Shown here in pieces: positions 46,512-58,400 of a stretch of 64,000 nucleotides of DNA. Source of the DNA: Blastomussa wellsi (taxonomy: Eukaryota > Cnidaria > Anthozoa > Scleractinia > Plerogyridae). Where the stretch lies: assembly GCA_947652115.1 (NCBI GenBank), contig OX393567.1, positions 23,661,020-23,725,019 of the forward strand. The letters run 5' to 3'. Numbering within the stretch: the stretch's first letter is position 1; every line of letters begins with the position of its first letter. The notes under the pieces were generated by a model, which searched no databases, was not told the DNA's origin, and saw nothing but the letters and a program-made list of their open reading frames with translations. Position numbers and translations under genes: made by a program.

Positions 46512-49500
46512 ATGTCTGCTGTGTTTGGAGTTCGCGAAGTTCTCTCAAAGGCCAAAGGTAAAGGGCACTAGATATGCTTATTAATGTATAAGAGTAAACT
46601 TTCTCTTGTAGAATTTAAAAGAGCAAATACTTTCGGGTTTGATAAAATGGAATGCATTGAAGTTTTATGAACAAAACAGTGGTCGGACGCACGGTGTTAA
46701 ATTTCTTGTCAAGGGAATTGGAAAATTAAGCTAATGATGAAAAAGGAAAAAGGGCATCTAAGAATTCCTTAATGATTATAAATATTTAACTATTCATTGA
46801 GAACTCAACTTTTTAGTGAGGTCACTCTTCTCTGATCACACACCTGTGGATTCTCATACGGGTTCATTTCTGATGCCTGACTTACTCATGCCATGGGCTC
46901 ATGCAATTGTCGCAAGGTATAAAATCACCCCAGGCAGCACTCACTAAATATTCCCTCCACCTTTTTATCAGATCTAGCCTTGGGGTCAATTCAGTGACAG
47001 ATCCAGACTTCTTTCTAAGGAGGGGGCCTGAAAATTTTCCAGCCCTGCGTGAGGGCCCAAAACATTTTTGGCCTTTCAAGGCTTAAAATGTTTGCCAGTA
47101 AGGTTGGGGTGGGGATAGGGGCCGCGCTTCCCCAAGATCCGCCACTGCAATTAACCTAGGTAATTAAAAATTTTAGCTATAGGGATGCCACAAGATTGAT
47201 TGGTGTAAATACCTGACCTTGTTTAGAACAGAAACAACCTACCAACCCTATGCCCTGTGCAGAATGACATTCTATATTTTGGGACAAAGGACAACATTTT
47301 GTTAAAGAAAAGTGCCATTAGCTCTAGAAATGATAGAGATTTGTACTGATGTCCTGCTAAATGAACACAGATTCCATCCTCCCCCTCCACCTTTGGCCTA
47401 TGGGCAACACGTTTATGTGACATACTGCACATACTGCCCCGTTAATGTAAAGAGAAAAATTAGATTAAATTAGCGCTAGGTAGTTAGATTAACTTTAATT
47501 CTATATTTTAAAGTCCTGAAGGAAATAATGTGTCTAAATAAAGATTTTACGTTTACTATTACTGTTCCATACAAATACCTTTTTCATAATATTCTCTTTG
47601 TGTCACTTACAGCAATTTCTGCAGGAAAAACAATTGCTTTTTGGCACCTTAGGAAATGTATGTCATCACTTGTAAATGTCGAAATGCAAGGGAGCATAGC
47701 CATTCTAGAACTCAACAGAAAACCTGTCAACAGCTTCAGTATGGAATTTTTACAAGAAATAAATTCTAAGTTGAATGAGCTAGAAAAAGACCAGAATTGT
47801 CAAGGCCTAATTGTCACATCAGTAAGTTACTAAGTTACTAAATTAGTTCTTATAATAAAGCAACTTAGATATACACATAACTACAGTGGAATTCCAACTG
47901 GGGAAAGGAAAATTGGTTAGAGAAATCAGGGATATACAAAATGGGTGGAGGTTGGGGGGGAATTACAGTGTTCAAATATAAAGCTAAATTAAAAGGGAAT
48001 TGGTTCAATTGGAGATTCAAGAAGTCAAGTCTGGATTGTACTGTATACTGTGAAAGTGTGTGTGGTATGAATAAATAACTGTGATTTGACTTTTAGACTA
48101 TACATTGGTTTATTCAGTTAACTTAAGTTTTCGTAAACTGGGATTTTTTTATTACTTTTATTACTTTTACTTTTTATTACTATACTGGAAAAAAATAACC
48201 GGTAAAGAAATTTAGTGCAGCATATAAAAAGTGCATCATACATGTCAGTTGCCATTCCAAGAGTATTTAATTTACTGAATCGTGTTTGCTGATAGAACCA
48301 AAAATGTTTTGATATTTTGTCCTCGTTTTTTTTAGAAGCAAAGTGCAAGCCAGCCCCAAAAAAATATAGGGGAATGTTTTACTACTAAATTGAAAAGCAC
48401 ATGCAAAAATTCAGGCACTTTTGAAGTAAAAAATTCACCCCAACAATTCAGTCTTGCACCAAGCCATTTTTTCATTCGCTCCGATGAAGGGCTAACGCTC
48501 GAAACGTCAGCTATTGAATCTCTTTACGGTGGCCAATTCACATTATCAACCCAGTTGATAAAACCAGATTATATTTATATACATTTAATTGTTCAGTTTG
48601 ATACATGCGACTAACAACTGGGTCTTTAAACGTCACTGCAACAGGATGGGAGGGATGCAGCAATGGAATCTAACATTTTTGCTTGTAATTGTATCTTTAT
48701 CTTTGGCGGTGATATGCAGCAACATTACAAAATTTCTCCCTATGTTCTCCTGTTTCCTCACACTTTCTAAATGCAATATTAGTTCCCCCATTCAGTACCC
48801 CCCCCCCACACACCCCTTTACTCCTGGTTTACCCATGCATCCCCTCCCTCCACATATGTGTTAGATATTACTTTAGTCCGATAAAATGATTAATCAAAAT
48901 TCCAATTTTTATTTCCTTAATTAGGGCCTTCCTAAAGTGTATTCCGCTGGCCTAGACCTGGTGAAGGAAGTTTACAAACCCGCAGATGTAAAACGTCTTG
49001 CTTCCTTCTGGAGCTGTTTTCAGGAAATGTGGCTTCGCTTGTATGGCTCTAGACTTGCTACCATGGCAGCTATAAATGTAAGAGTTCTCTTCCAATATTT
49101 CTTGCTTGAAGTTTACTAAACAATTGTGTTATTATTTCTCTGTTTGTATGTATTATTACTAAGAAATTTCAAGGTTAGCCATCTTTCACATTGATATCAG
49201 TTAATAATTGTTTGTGCCCTTTTAGTTAATGCCAGTGTCTTTTTGTTTGAAGAATCTGGATGTAATGTTTATAGATCATCACCAGAACCTCTTTCAGTTA
49301 AGAATGCTCGAAAGTGTTTTCCGCTGCGCACTTGTTATTATTGCTTGCGAGAGCTTGGGATCCAATTTTTCTTTAAAGATGTATGTTTTACATGTGAAAT
49401 GTGCAATTCAACCGGAAATGAAATGTGGGGAAAAACACGGGCTTGTTTTTATCTCTAAAATTTGCTCCGTGACCTGCCTTGATTTTCTGTGCATGAGTAA

Positions 49501-52500
49501 CGTAGGTAATGCTGTATTGTGAAGTGTATGGGAGGGGAGGAGAGAAGGTGGGAAGTGGGAACTGGCAAAAATGGGAAAAATTCAGAAAATTGTGTAATAT
49601 TTTGCTATAAAAATAACTGAAACAACGAGGTGGGAACCACAAGTAAAGGGTATGGGAATTGGGACGATCAGACCCGCCCCCACTATGCAGGGTCTATAGG
49701 TTGTTTTAAAGTGCAAATGGTTTGCATCTTGTGTTAATTTTTGGCACATACGGTATCCATGATAGGGCCACGCCCTGGCAGGAGGCTGTGTTCTTTGTAT
49801 GGCTTGTGATTATCGTGTCATGGCTGAGGGATTCAGAATTGGAATGGTGGAGATTGAGGCAGTAAGTTAGTTTACTGGTAATAATGGATGTGCAAGTCAT
49901 GATAGTTGACATGGTCATGCCAATTGACTCTCAACTTATACTGTGACAAAACAGTGACATTGTTATTCAGTATGTCATAAGGTTTTATATAATTTATGTA
50001 AATGTGTTAGGATTGACATCTTCAACTTTTGAGCAATGCTCCTGTCCCCAAACCACCTCTTCTCCACAAAAATATTCCGCATCCTTATGCGAAAGCCCCT
50101 CTTAATTGGCTATTATAATAAGCCCTGTTAAATGTATATGAAAACAATGTCAAATTGATTTTTTCCAATAATAAGAAGCGGCCCTCTACCCCTTCTTCTC
50201 TTTCTGCTCGTAAAACAGCAGCTTTTCATTAAGTTGCATGATTGAGGGGCTTCCATTGTCATTTACTTATCTTTGTTTTAAACAATTTTCTTCGCAATAT
50301 ATTCCAATTTGAGGTTACCGTTAGTTTTATCCTAATCCAATACTGTACATCCCAAACCTTTCTGTCAAGAATTCCCTCCAATAATAATGACATGATTAAG
50401 AAAGCCTTTTGATCAAATCATGGGCTCGATTATTGGAAAAATGAGCCAGACTCTAGGGCATTGGAAATTGAGCCAAATCAAATATGTGCTGTGACTTTCA
50501 AGTTGTACTAGCTTTATGAAGCTTATGGGCTATTGCCATCTGCTTTTTCTTTCTACAGGGTGTTCCACCACCTTTTTGGTAAGTGCATTCTAGTTTAAGA
50601 TCACATCTATCACAATGCGTACATGTAGGACAATTTCTAGTACGGGCTTGTGCTCTAAGGGTGCCCGGGTGCCTCAGGCGACTAACTTTTGCCTTTGGGC
50701 GACCAGATAAGCTTACTTTTTCAGATAAGCATTAGTGCTGGGCACCCTGGATCTTGTGGTTTGGAACTTGGCTTTGGGCCTTGTAATTTCTTATAGCACA
50801 GTCTTGCAGTGAAATTCTACTATAATTAAAAGGTGCCTGACCAGTTCAATCTCATTCCAAGTTGTTGGTCAATTATCAAAGGGTAAACAGCTGACAAACA
50901 ACCTGTGACTATTTTAACAAAAGGTGTGATCTATTAGTGGTGCCATGTAAATTGAACTTCGAATGTTATTAAATAATAATAATTATTAAAATAATTATTA
51001 TTAATAATTGCTAAATACCCGGCATTTATTATTTGACTTTGCTTCGTAGAGTACAAACGACGCCCAAAACGAGTACAAGTATCACGATTTGTTATTCAAC
51101 AAATTGTCACGTTGCCCATATATGGTCCTTATGCTCTCAATATCCATCAACTGCAGCTGACAGATATCCTGTGGTACACGTTAAGTAGCGATAATTCGGA
51201 AGAAGTGTCGTAAAGCGCTGCGTAACAGCAATTTTACTTTGTTGACAATTTGTTGAATAATGAAACAATTATCCTGCTCAATCTTGCAGAATATCGTCTG
51301 ATTTGAAAAAACTTGGCCTACGGCCTCATTGACTAAGTATCAGGCGATATTCTGCGCGATTTTACTCGCTTGTTTGTATTTTTGAAAGTCAAAATACAGC
51401 ACAACTTGTAAAAATACTCAGCAATACTACACAACAAAACGTCTAGTAAGATACGGTATATTTTATTTAGGCCTGGTGTTTATCGAGAAAATATGGTGCC
51501 TATCTATGGTGTCAATTATTTTCTGTTTGTATGTACCAGTACCTTTATTTTCCAGGGTTGCAAGCCTTATGGCAAATGTTATTGGCCAAAGTTGTGCAGA
51601 AAAAGCTATACTAAGCAACAGGAGGTATACTGCAGATGAAGCGTTATCCATCGGGTTGGTGGACAAAGTTGTACCAAAAGATAAAATCATGGAAGAGACG
51701 AAATCAGAACTGGAAAAATGGGTCGTTTATTCCGGTAGGACAGCCTATTTAATCTTTATTATTATTTTATAATAATTTCAGCTTAGTACTTAGTGCCTCA
51801 ATATTGCTTGATAACACAGTTGATCCTACTTTCATATGACCGTGTGAAGAAAATCCTTTAGAAAATGAAAAGTTCTGGTGGTGGACAAAACACTGACCTC
51901 CAGTCCATGGACTACCCAAATGGACTACCCTCCCCCTAAAAACACTTTAAAAATGTTTTTAAAGGTAGTCCATTTTCATATTCCCTTTTCAAATGGACTA
52001 CCCTAATAGAGTTTTTAGAGGTAGGGTTGTCCATTTGGGAGCGTAAAAGCTGAGCTCCGTATTTTTGCTGGTTCTTAATAGTTTGTGAAATTGCATTCAT
52101 TGTAGTACTAGCGTGCGCAACTACCCAAGAAAGATTCAACAGCTGACATAAATAAGAATGAATAAAAACGTCTACTCCAATTGCAGAATTCCACTGTGAA
52201 TGAGGCCCGCGATCAATGAAAAAAAAAACAGTACCTGGTCAGCGGTCAACTTCAAAAAAAACGCGTGACCTCGATGAGTTCTAAATCTGAGCCCAAATCA
52301 AATGTAATTCTTTTCTTCCCAAAAATACGTGTTCCATTTTCGTCAGTGGAGTATTTTAAATTTATTCAATTTCTTTGTATGTTGCTGGTGGCATTTGGCA
52401 ATGTAATTGAAGTTCATTAATTTTGAAAGTCAAGGACTTTCGATAATCACACTTGCGCTTTCCCTTGAAGGTAGTGAGGAAGGGGAATTGACTGGTCACT

Positions 52501-52680
52501 TTTTCTTTTTCTGCAGGAAGGGCCAGAGAGTTAACTAAAAAGATCATGCGAAAGCAGTTTATAGAGGCTCTTGAAAATACAAGAGAAGAAGACATAAAGA
52601 ACTTTGTTGATTGCATTCTCGATGAAGATGTACAGAAAGCAATCGGAATGCAAGTTGAGAAACTGACCAAAAAGAACTAA
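46512..52680 (+). CDS. ECI1: Enoyl-CoA delta isomerase 1, mitochondrial
   Basis: Moves cis/trans-3 double bonds to trans-2 during mitochondrial beta-oxidation of unsaturated fatty acids. Seven in-phase exons give 288 aa (human 302): 46512-46557, 47613-47821, 48925-49077, 49766-49861, 50559-50578, 51556-51734, 52517-52680. The crotonase core is recognisable: PVNSFSMEFL, YSAGLDL (first oxyanion segment), ALAGGC (second), ACDYRVMAE, and the Glu of GMVEIEAGVPPPFW at the catalytic position of the NET motif of vertebrate ECI1. The C-terminal IGLVDKVVP and the long helical end (ELTKKIMRKQF) also fit. The N-terminal 35 residues (KAKAISAGKTIAFWHLRK) are basic and suit mitochondrial import. Exon 1 is inferred from a good donor and phase. 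Exon 5 is only 20 nt. No nearby AATAAA was found. Confidence 0.94.
46992..47147. mobile_element. MITE with CAGTG termini
   Basis: The left end cagtgacagatcc and the right end ggatcttggg-reverse (gatccgccactg) form an imperfect inverted pair of about 13 bp. CAATT lies on both sides. CAGTG-type ends suggest a hAT-like origin (inference). ECI1 first intron. Confidence 0.6.
48474..48573 (+). mobile_element. Penelope-like element 3' end, copy D
   Basis: attcgctccgatgaagggct through gttgataaaaccagatta. The GAAAC-GTC half of the hammerhead-like core is intact; the other half reads CCGATGA. ECI1 intron between exons 2 and 3. Confidence 0.85.
50559..50578 (+). other. 20-nt microexon of ECI1
   Basis: Encodes GVPPPF plus two bases of Trp, between acceptor tttctacag and donor gtaagt. 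It bridges phase 0 to phase 2 between exons 4 and 6; skipping it would shift the frame. It corresponds to the LGIIAPFW segment in vertebrates. Confidence 0.92.
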
Positions 52681-52863
52681 ATATTGCAAACCTTTCAAGT
52701 GATTGAAATGTTTTAATTATGTAATGAGCATTATGGTATACACCCACGGTCACAGCCCAATAATGCCGAGGACGTTTGTTGAGTGTTACATGATAAGGTA
52801 CCTTGCGTGGACACCAGTGGTTCAAAGTTTTGTAGATTTGTCACAAGCTAGCCGGCCTCACGA

Positions 52864-52940
52864 TAGGCTCGATTTCCGCCGCTCTCTCGAGTCCTGTCTT
52901 CGGGCTCCGATTCCCGAACAGCGGCTGGCAATCGAGCCTA
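52864..52940. mobile_element. 77-bp palindromic mini-element with 9-bp TSD
   Basis: TAGGCTCGATTTCCGCCGCT at left is matched by AGCGGCTGGCAATCGAGCCT plus A at right. An exact 9-bp repeat, GCCTCACGA, flanks it (52,855-52,863 and 52,941-52,949). Confidence 0.9.
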
Positions 52941-52949
52941 GCCTCACGA

Positions 52950-54826
52950 GTGTGGCACCAGAATAACGAAGTGAGCTCAATGACTTTTTTCTTTGGTTTT
53001 GAGCTATTATTTTTCTGTTCCATATTATTTCGAGTTCTTTGTTGTCTTGTTCGTTCTTTGTTTTACGTCACTCGTGAGTTTCACAGGTTTTTACACCGAG
53101 GATGAGCCCAAAGTCTTTCAATCCCCCCTCCCCCTCCCCTCCCCTCCTCACGAAGACGAAGTCGCGAGAGGTCCGGCGGGCCATAGACTCGCCTGCAAGC
53201 CGAGATCACAAAGCGCAAAGCGCGAGAGCGAGCGCGAAGATGGAAACGAGAAGTGAACGACTTTGAGAAAGTCTAGACGGACCATGACGAAGGACTGTAT
53301 TGAAAGTCTAGCAATTTTGATCTCGGTGTTGTTAACCCAAGAAAGCGTGAAACAAAAGGAGACGCGATTTTATCGCCGCTGGTAGATCTCGCCTTACCGC
53401 CTTCGCCGCACATTTCACGAAAAAGAAAAAGCCCTCTGGTGCCTAGGATGAATTTGTGGTTACCCATTCAACTCAGGGCTTGTGTAGGTAACCTTAGAAG
53501 AAAAGAAAGTTAACATACAAAGTGAAGTTACCTGTAATACTGTGGTTCAATCAAAAAAATTTAATATACTAACGCAGTAATAAGCTTGTTAAGCGTTGGA
53601 TGTCTTCTACTCTTTATGTTTTTTAAGTTTCTTGAGAACAAATCTATGGTACCCTTTTAAATTTCGTTTTCTGAGGTAGGCCCAAGAATAACACAGAACG
53701 GAGTATACAAAGAGATTGAGACGGATTAATGACGAATTTGAAACAGCATGGGCAAATGTTTTTCACACCCGTAGGGACAGTAACAATTAACATGCAACTT
53801 GCTCTATCAGTCTGGTAGCAAATTTAATATAAATGACCGCTTATTTTCGAGGGACCGGAATTTCGTGATAATTAAAGAGGCAAATTTCGCGAGGCTTGAA
53901 TTTCGCGATATGGCGGAAAAATTGCGTTTAAAGGAACCAAATTTCGGGAAAATTTAATATCTCAGAACCACCGAGAAACAAAACTTAAAACGGGTTAACA
54001 TGTTATGTTTGGTCCGTGGGTGGGACTTGCATATGAAAGGTGGGGATGCTCGTCAGTGAATTGAACCCCTAAAGGAGACCGACCTGGGCGTTGCCCACGC
54101 TTTTTTGATCCCTGAAAGATGGTTAAAAATATACATATCAAGTATATATTTTTATATTTCTTCTCGTGCAACCCTAAACGAGACCTGCACGGCTAAATAT
54201 AATGGCGTTTTGCACAGAACGCCCTTGCCGAGACCAGAATCCGAAATTTATACCCCCAAGCGAGGCGACGAGCATCTCCGCCCCTGTCATATGTAGTCCC
54301 CGCGGATGTTTGGATACTTTTGCGTGCGTAGGTACGCGCTCATTGATTGATAGGAGTGTTTAGACAGCCCAAACACTCTGGGGTTTGGGAGAATTCTCGA
54401 AAGTTATGCAAACCCTAGATTTCAAAAACAAGTAACACGGTAGAACACTTCTCTGTAACAATTTCTTTTAAAATTTACTTTTAATTTGCTAAACATCGCC
54501 ATCTTTACAATTACTCTATGTTTATTAAGAAATCGGCTATACCACAACGTTACACTATCTATTACTTGCAAAATTTGCGCTATCAGTAAGTAGGATGTTT
54601 GTGCGGATTTATACATTAAATTTATCTTTATCCTTTATTGGGCCTTGTCAGTTTACGTTTCTAGTAAGGATTAAATGATGCCCTCAAATAAAATAGGGAA
54701 AAAGTTCGTAACGAACACAAATCATATACTAGTTGAATTAAAATCGTGATTGTGCGCTATTTTATGCACCAGCAAACAACAGCGGGTACTTTTGCTCGGA
54801 TCCAGCCTGCGATTTTCCTCATAAAC
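52950..54826. other. Intergenic region, no gene seen
   Basis: Between ECI1 and the X-box gene. It contains a C-rich/CG-rich patch (53,120-53,260) and several in-line phrases such as aatttcgcga/aatttcgtgataat (53,860-53,950). Frames are short and resemble nothing I know. Confidence 0.5.
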
Positions 54827-54840
54827 GGTTGCCTAGCAAC
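54827..54840 (+). promoter_or_regulatory. Perfect RFX X-box
   Basis: GGTTGCCTAGCAAC fits the ciliary X-box consensus (GTNRCC/N-RGYAAC) as a full palindrome. It lies 48 nt upstream of the start codon of the small gene at 54,888, a typical position for RFX-controlled ciliary genes. Confidence 0.85.
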
Positions 54841-54887
54841 TAACATACGTGTGTTGTAAGGGCGGAAAGCTCTGGCGCGCTTTCAAG

Positions 54888-55070
54888 ATGACTGACAGCG
54901 AGGGCGATGTAGCAGCTCTCGAAAGGTTTCACATGAATGGCTCGATACCCTGCGTGAAAACAGTAGAACAAACAACAGGAACAATGCCCCTAGCCCCTAA
55001 AACAATAGCAACTGCTACCAGTGGAATTACAAGCTTACGAGAGCTGGTACCCTACAGGACAGCGAAGTAG
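54888..55070 (+). CDS. Small intronless protein, candidate ciliary gene
   Basis: A 60-residue open frame beginning MTDSEGDVAALERFHMNGS and ending ELVPYRTAK, with ATG in a fair context (ttcaagATGa). I do not recognise the family. It has no signal peptide or membrane segment; the composition is ordinary and Thr-rich in the middle (TTGTMPLAPKTIATATS). Support for a real gene comes from the X-box just upstream and an AATAAA about 170 nt downstream (55,238-55,243). Small proteins of this kind are common among microtubule inner proteins of motile cilia, but this link is only an inference from the promoter. It could also be the first exon of a longer gene, although no good donor was noticed before the stop. 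Confidence 0.55.
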   Translation: MTDSEGDVAALERFHMNGSIPCVKTVEQTTGTMPLAPKTIATATSGITSLRELVPYRTAK

Positions 55071-55226
55071 ACAAAAGGAACGAGGTTACGCGTGCTGTAC
55101 AATGCGAAACTCTTAGCGAAATCCGTGCAGCAATTTCCTTGTCCTAAAGTTCCCAGAAGCACCCAGCAGACCCCATGGCATGATATTTACCAAATTTTAA
55201 CTTAAAAGCCACCCGAAATAAGGGTG

Positions 55227-55243
55227 TTTATTAAGAAAATAAA
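55227..55243. terminator. Overlapping poly(A) signals of two convergent genes
   Basis: AATAAA on the minus strand (55,227-55,232) lies about 200 nt past the polycystin stop. AATAAA on the plus strand (55,238-55,243) serves the small X-box gene. They are 5 bp apart, so the two 3' UTRs would overlap or abut. Confidence 0.55.
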
Positions 55244-55433
55244 GGATCATGCGTGTAGTACTAGTAACTACAATAAATGAAAGCAAAGCTGATGCTTAAC
55301 TTTGTATTGATTTATATTGCAAGCGCACGTTTTTACTTCGAGTGATGTCTCGCATAGCTACTTTGACCGACAATGATAACTGTAAACTACAGTGTTATAC
55401 ACTTCACTATTCTAACGGAATAAAGTCGCTGAC

Positions 55434-58400
55434 TCAGCACTCGCTTTCTTTCGTCGATTCTCCAACTTTCTTGTCTGCCAACTTCTTCTTTTCCTTCTTT
55501 TTCTTCTTCGTCTTTCCTTCCACCACCGTTTCCACAGTTTCGTTTGATTTAACTGAACTCCGTCCGTCTTCTTCGTCAGTAACCGCAAGGTTCTTGTTCT
55601 CCGTTTCCTTTTTCTTTTTCTTCTCTTCAATCTCACTCGCCTCCTGGGCCGCTTCGAGTGTTTCCTCCTGCTTTTTCTTCGTTTCCCTCTTCTCTTTCTT
55701 TCCTTTACCTCCGGTGCTTTCTTCCTGGAAGGTTTCTTCTGTGATCGTTTCAGCAGGCTTTTCAGCTTTGTTCTTCTTTTTGTTCTTCCTTTTAGATTCA
55801 GTGTCTTCCTCACCATCCCTGACAACTTTTTCCTTTGCTTTCTTCTTTGGTTTCTCACTTTCTTCTTCGCGTTCGTCATCACTGGGAATTCTATCCTTTT
55901 TCGGTTTCTTCTTTGGTTTCTTTCCCTTCGTTTTCTCTTGTTTTTCTTCAGGTTCTCCAGTTGGCACATTCCCTTCAGCTTTGTCATCTGCCGTTGTCAC
56001 CCAAGCATCTTTTGGAAGTTTCTCCTTTGGTATTTCCTTCTCCTCTCCTTTCTTCTTTCGTCTCTTCTTAGCATTCTTTTGCTTGCTGCCAGTGTTTTCA
56101 GGTTCGCTGTCGAACTTGAGGGCCTTGATACCGTTCGTGGATAAAGAGTCTCCGAAAATGCTTTCTATCTCGGCGTCTGTGGCACAGCGGCTCTCGGCAT
56201 CGCGCCGTACATCTTGGAGTATTTTAACAAGTTCATTCTCGCTGACGACTGCGCAAGGATCAGTAAACGGGCTTTCTCGCTCGACATTTTGCGCTGATTC
56301 GTTCATTTCTGCTGTAGTTTTAAGCTCTAAATCAGTCACCAACAGAGAGGGACTACGAATTCTGGTTGGCGCCGACTCGACAATACCTCCCGTTTCGCTT
56401 GCGCGATAGCTGTTGGTGCTGTTGGTTCTGGCATCGAAACCTGGCGTTAACAGCCTCGTTCCATCTTCAGCGACCAGTTCGGTTTCCAATTCATGCTCGT
56501 CGTTACTTGAGTTATCATCGTCGCTGATACTTCCGTTGCTGTCGTCGTTACTATTATCACTATCGCTTTCACTTCCACTAGAGGACTCTTCGTCGTCATT
56601 TTCCCCATTGACCTGATCATAGACCATGTCTTCTACCATACGCTTCTGTCTGTAATAATGTAACACATTCTCTAGCTCTTCGTTGCTGTACTGGTTGAGA
56701 AACCTCTCAAAAACTGGAATGGAATCGGAAAGTTCATCTTCGTAATAATCCCACTCAACTTCCATCAGCAACCTTATAAGGTTTTTCTTCTTCTCCGTGC
56801 AGTTTTCCAGTTGGAACCAGCGAGTCTTCCTCATATCCTCGAACGCGATGTTCCTCATAAAGTGCATGGCGTTATCCGAATTGTCAGCGATTTTATCGAA
56901 GTTGACCTCCAGATCACTCTTGGGCTCTTTGTAGACAGGATGAATAGCATGGCCGATAGACTTGCCGATGTTCTCTTTGAGGCGATGAACCATGAAGTCC
57001 ACTATTTCATACTCGTTCGACTGCTTCTCCACATCGCTACGAACTTCAGTGAAAGCATCGTTGATTATGGACAGGAACATGTTAATGAGAACGAACACCA
57101 TGGAGATAGTGTAGGTGTAGAAGAAGATAGGCCCAATGATCCGATTAGCAGATGACATCTCTTTCAAAGTGAACTTGCCAAGTATTGTGTCCATCAGAGA
57201 GGCACAGCTTTTCAAGAACGTACCAAATCCTTCCATTGCCTGTCCAAACACTAGGGTTGCAAGGAGCGCAAAGGCGAGAAAGGCCAGGGCGAACATGAAC
57301 ATGAATGAAACCAGTGAAGTGAAGCAACGCTTCAAGACCTGCTGGAGGAGTGACATGCGACGATTGAAACGTAGGAGACGGAACAGCTTCAAGAATGACA
57401 GGAACACTATGATGCCGATGATGCACTTGAGCCACTCGTCCAGGAAAGCAGTGTAATGGAAACTGACGAAGCCAGAGTGATCATTTTCCATATTTCGAAG
57501 CGCATCGTTTGTGAACTTCATCCTCGCAAAGTACAGTCCGACTGCGGACAGTGATAGAAGAGTCACAAAAATTTCCAAAATGCTCCACGGGTTCTTCAGA
57601 TGTTCTCTCCCTTTCTTCACGAACAGCCTGATCTCCTTAAAAACAAAGAACGCGCTGAATAGGAGGTACACAATCTCACATGTCAACACGAAGTACCTTT
57701 CGCCCCCTACGTACCGGAAGAGACGAAGCGTGAGGATGCTGGGATACGGAGTCAGACTTCCGGTCGGGAGTTGCTCAAACAGAAGCGTCACCACACAAAA
57801 GAGGTTTGTGTTTGCGTTGTAAATGGCAAACTCGGAGAAAACAGCTCGCGTGTAGCGGTCCAACCAATTAGTGACGCTTAGGTTTCCTGTTATTTTCAAC
57901 GAATCGTTTACATCTTTGGGTAAATTTTGTACAAATCCTGCAGCAGAAGTAAAAAGACGAGAGTTAGCATGCTGCATGTACCGAAAACACTCGACTTTGC
58001 GCGTGAGATAACGCGTAAGTCAAAGGGAAACACATCAACGTCAATCACACAAAACGCATTTCACTGGAAACAGCTTTTAATTGCACAATTAACGGTAGAC
58101 TGTTCACAGTCCGCTCAGTATTTTTTGGTATTTTTCCTCGATCGGTGAACGTGGTGAATGAATCGCGAGAGAACTGGACTCCAGTGCAAAACGTGAGGCA
58201 CGAGGGGGTAGGGGGCGGGGAGCAAAAAATTTTTTTCTTTCGCTCGCTCACTGCCCCCACCCCCTAGCGCTTCGCTCGCTGTGTTTTTTGTACGCGCGCG
58301 TTCTTTTGCGTTGGAAAAATAATAGAGCGGCTGTGAACAGTCTAAATTAACGGTAGGTGAACGTCAATTCGCACCGACACCGCCCAATTTTCTGGCCATA

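Noticed and set aside
49229..49522. 97-codon and 71-codon plus-strand frames with paired cysteines, considered as an ECI1 exon or zinc-binding domain
   Set aside because: They do not fit ECI1 (the real exon 4 is at 49,766), have no spaced zinc ligand pattern that I recognise and no good splice sites.
55342..56409. Plus-strand 355-codon open frame (Ser/Phe-rich)
   Set aside because: It is the antisense shadow of the Lys/Glu-rich polycystin tail; minus-strand coding similarity is clear and the plus frame is low complexity.
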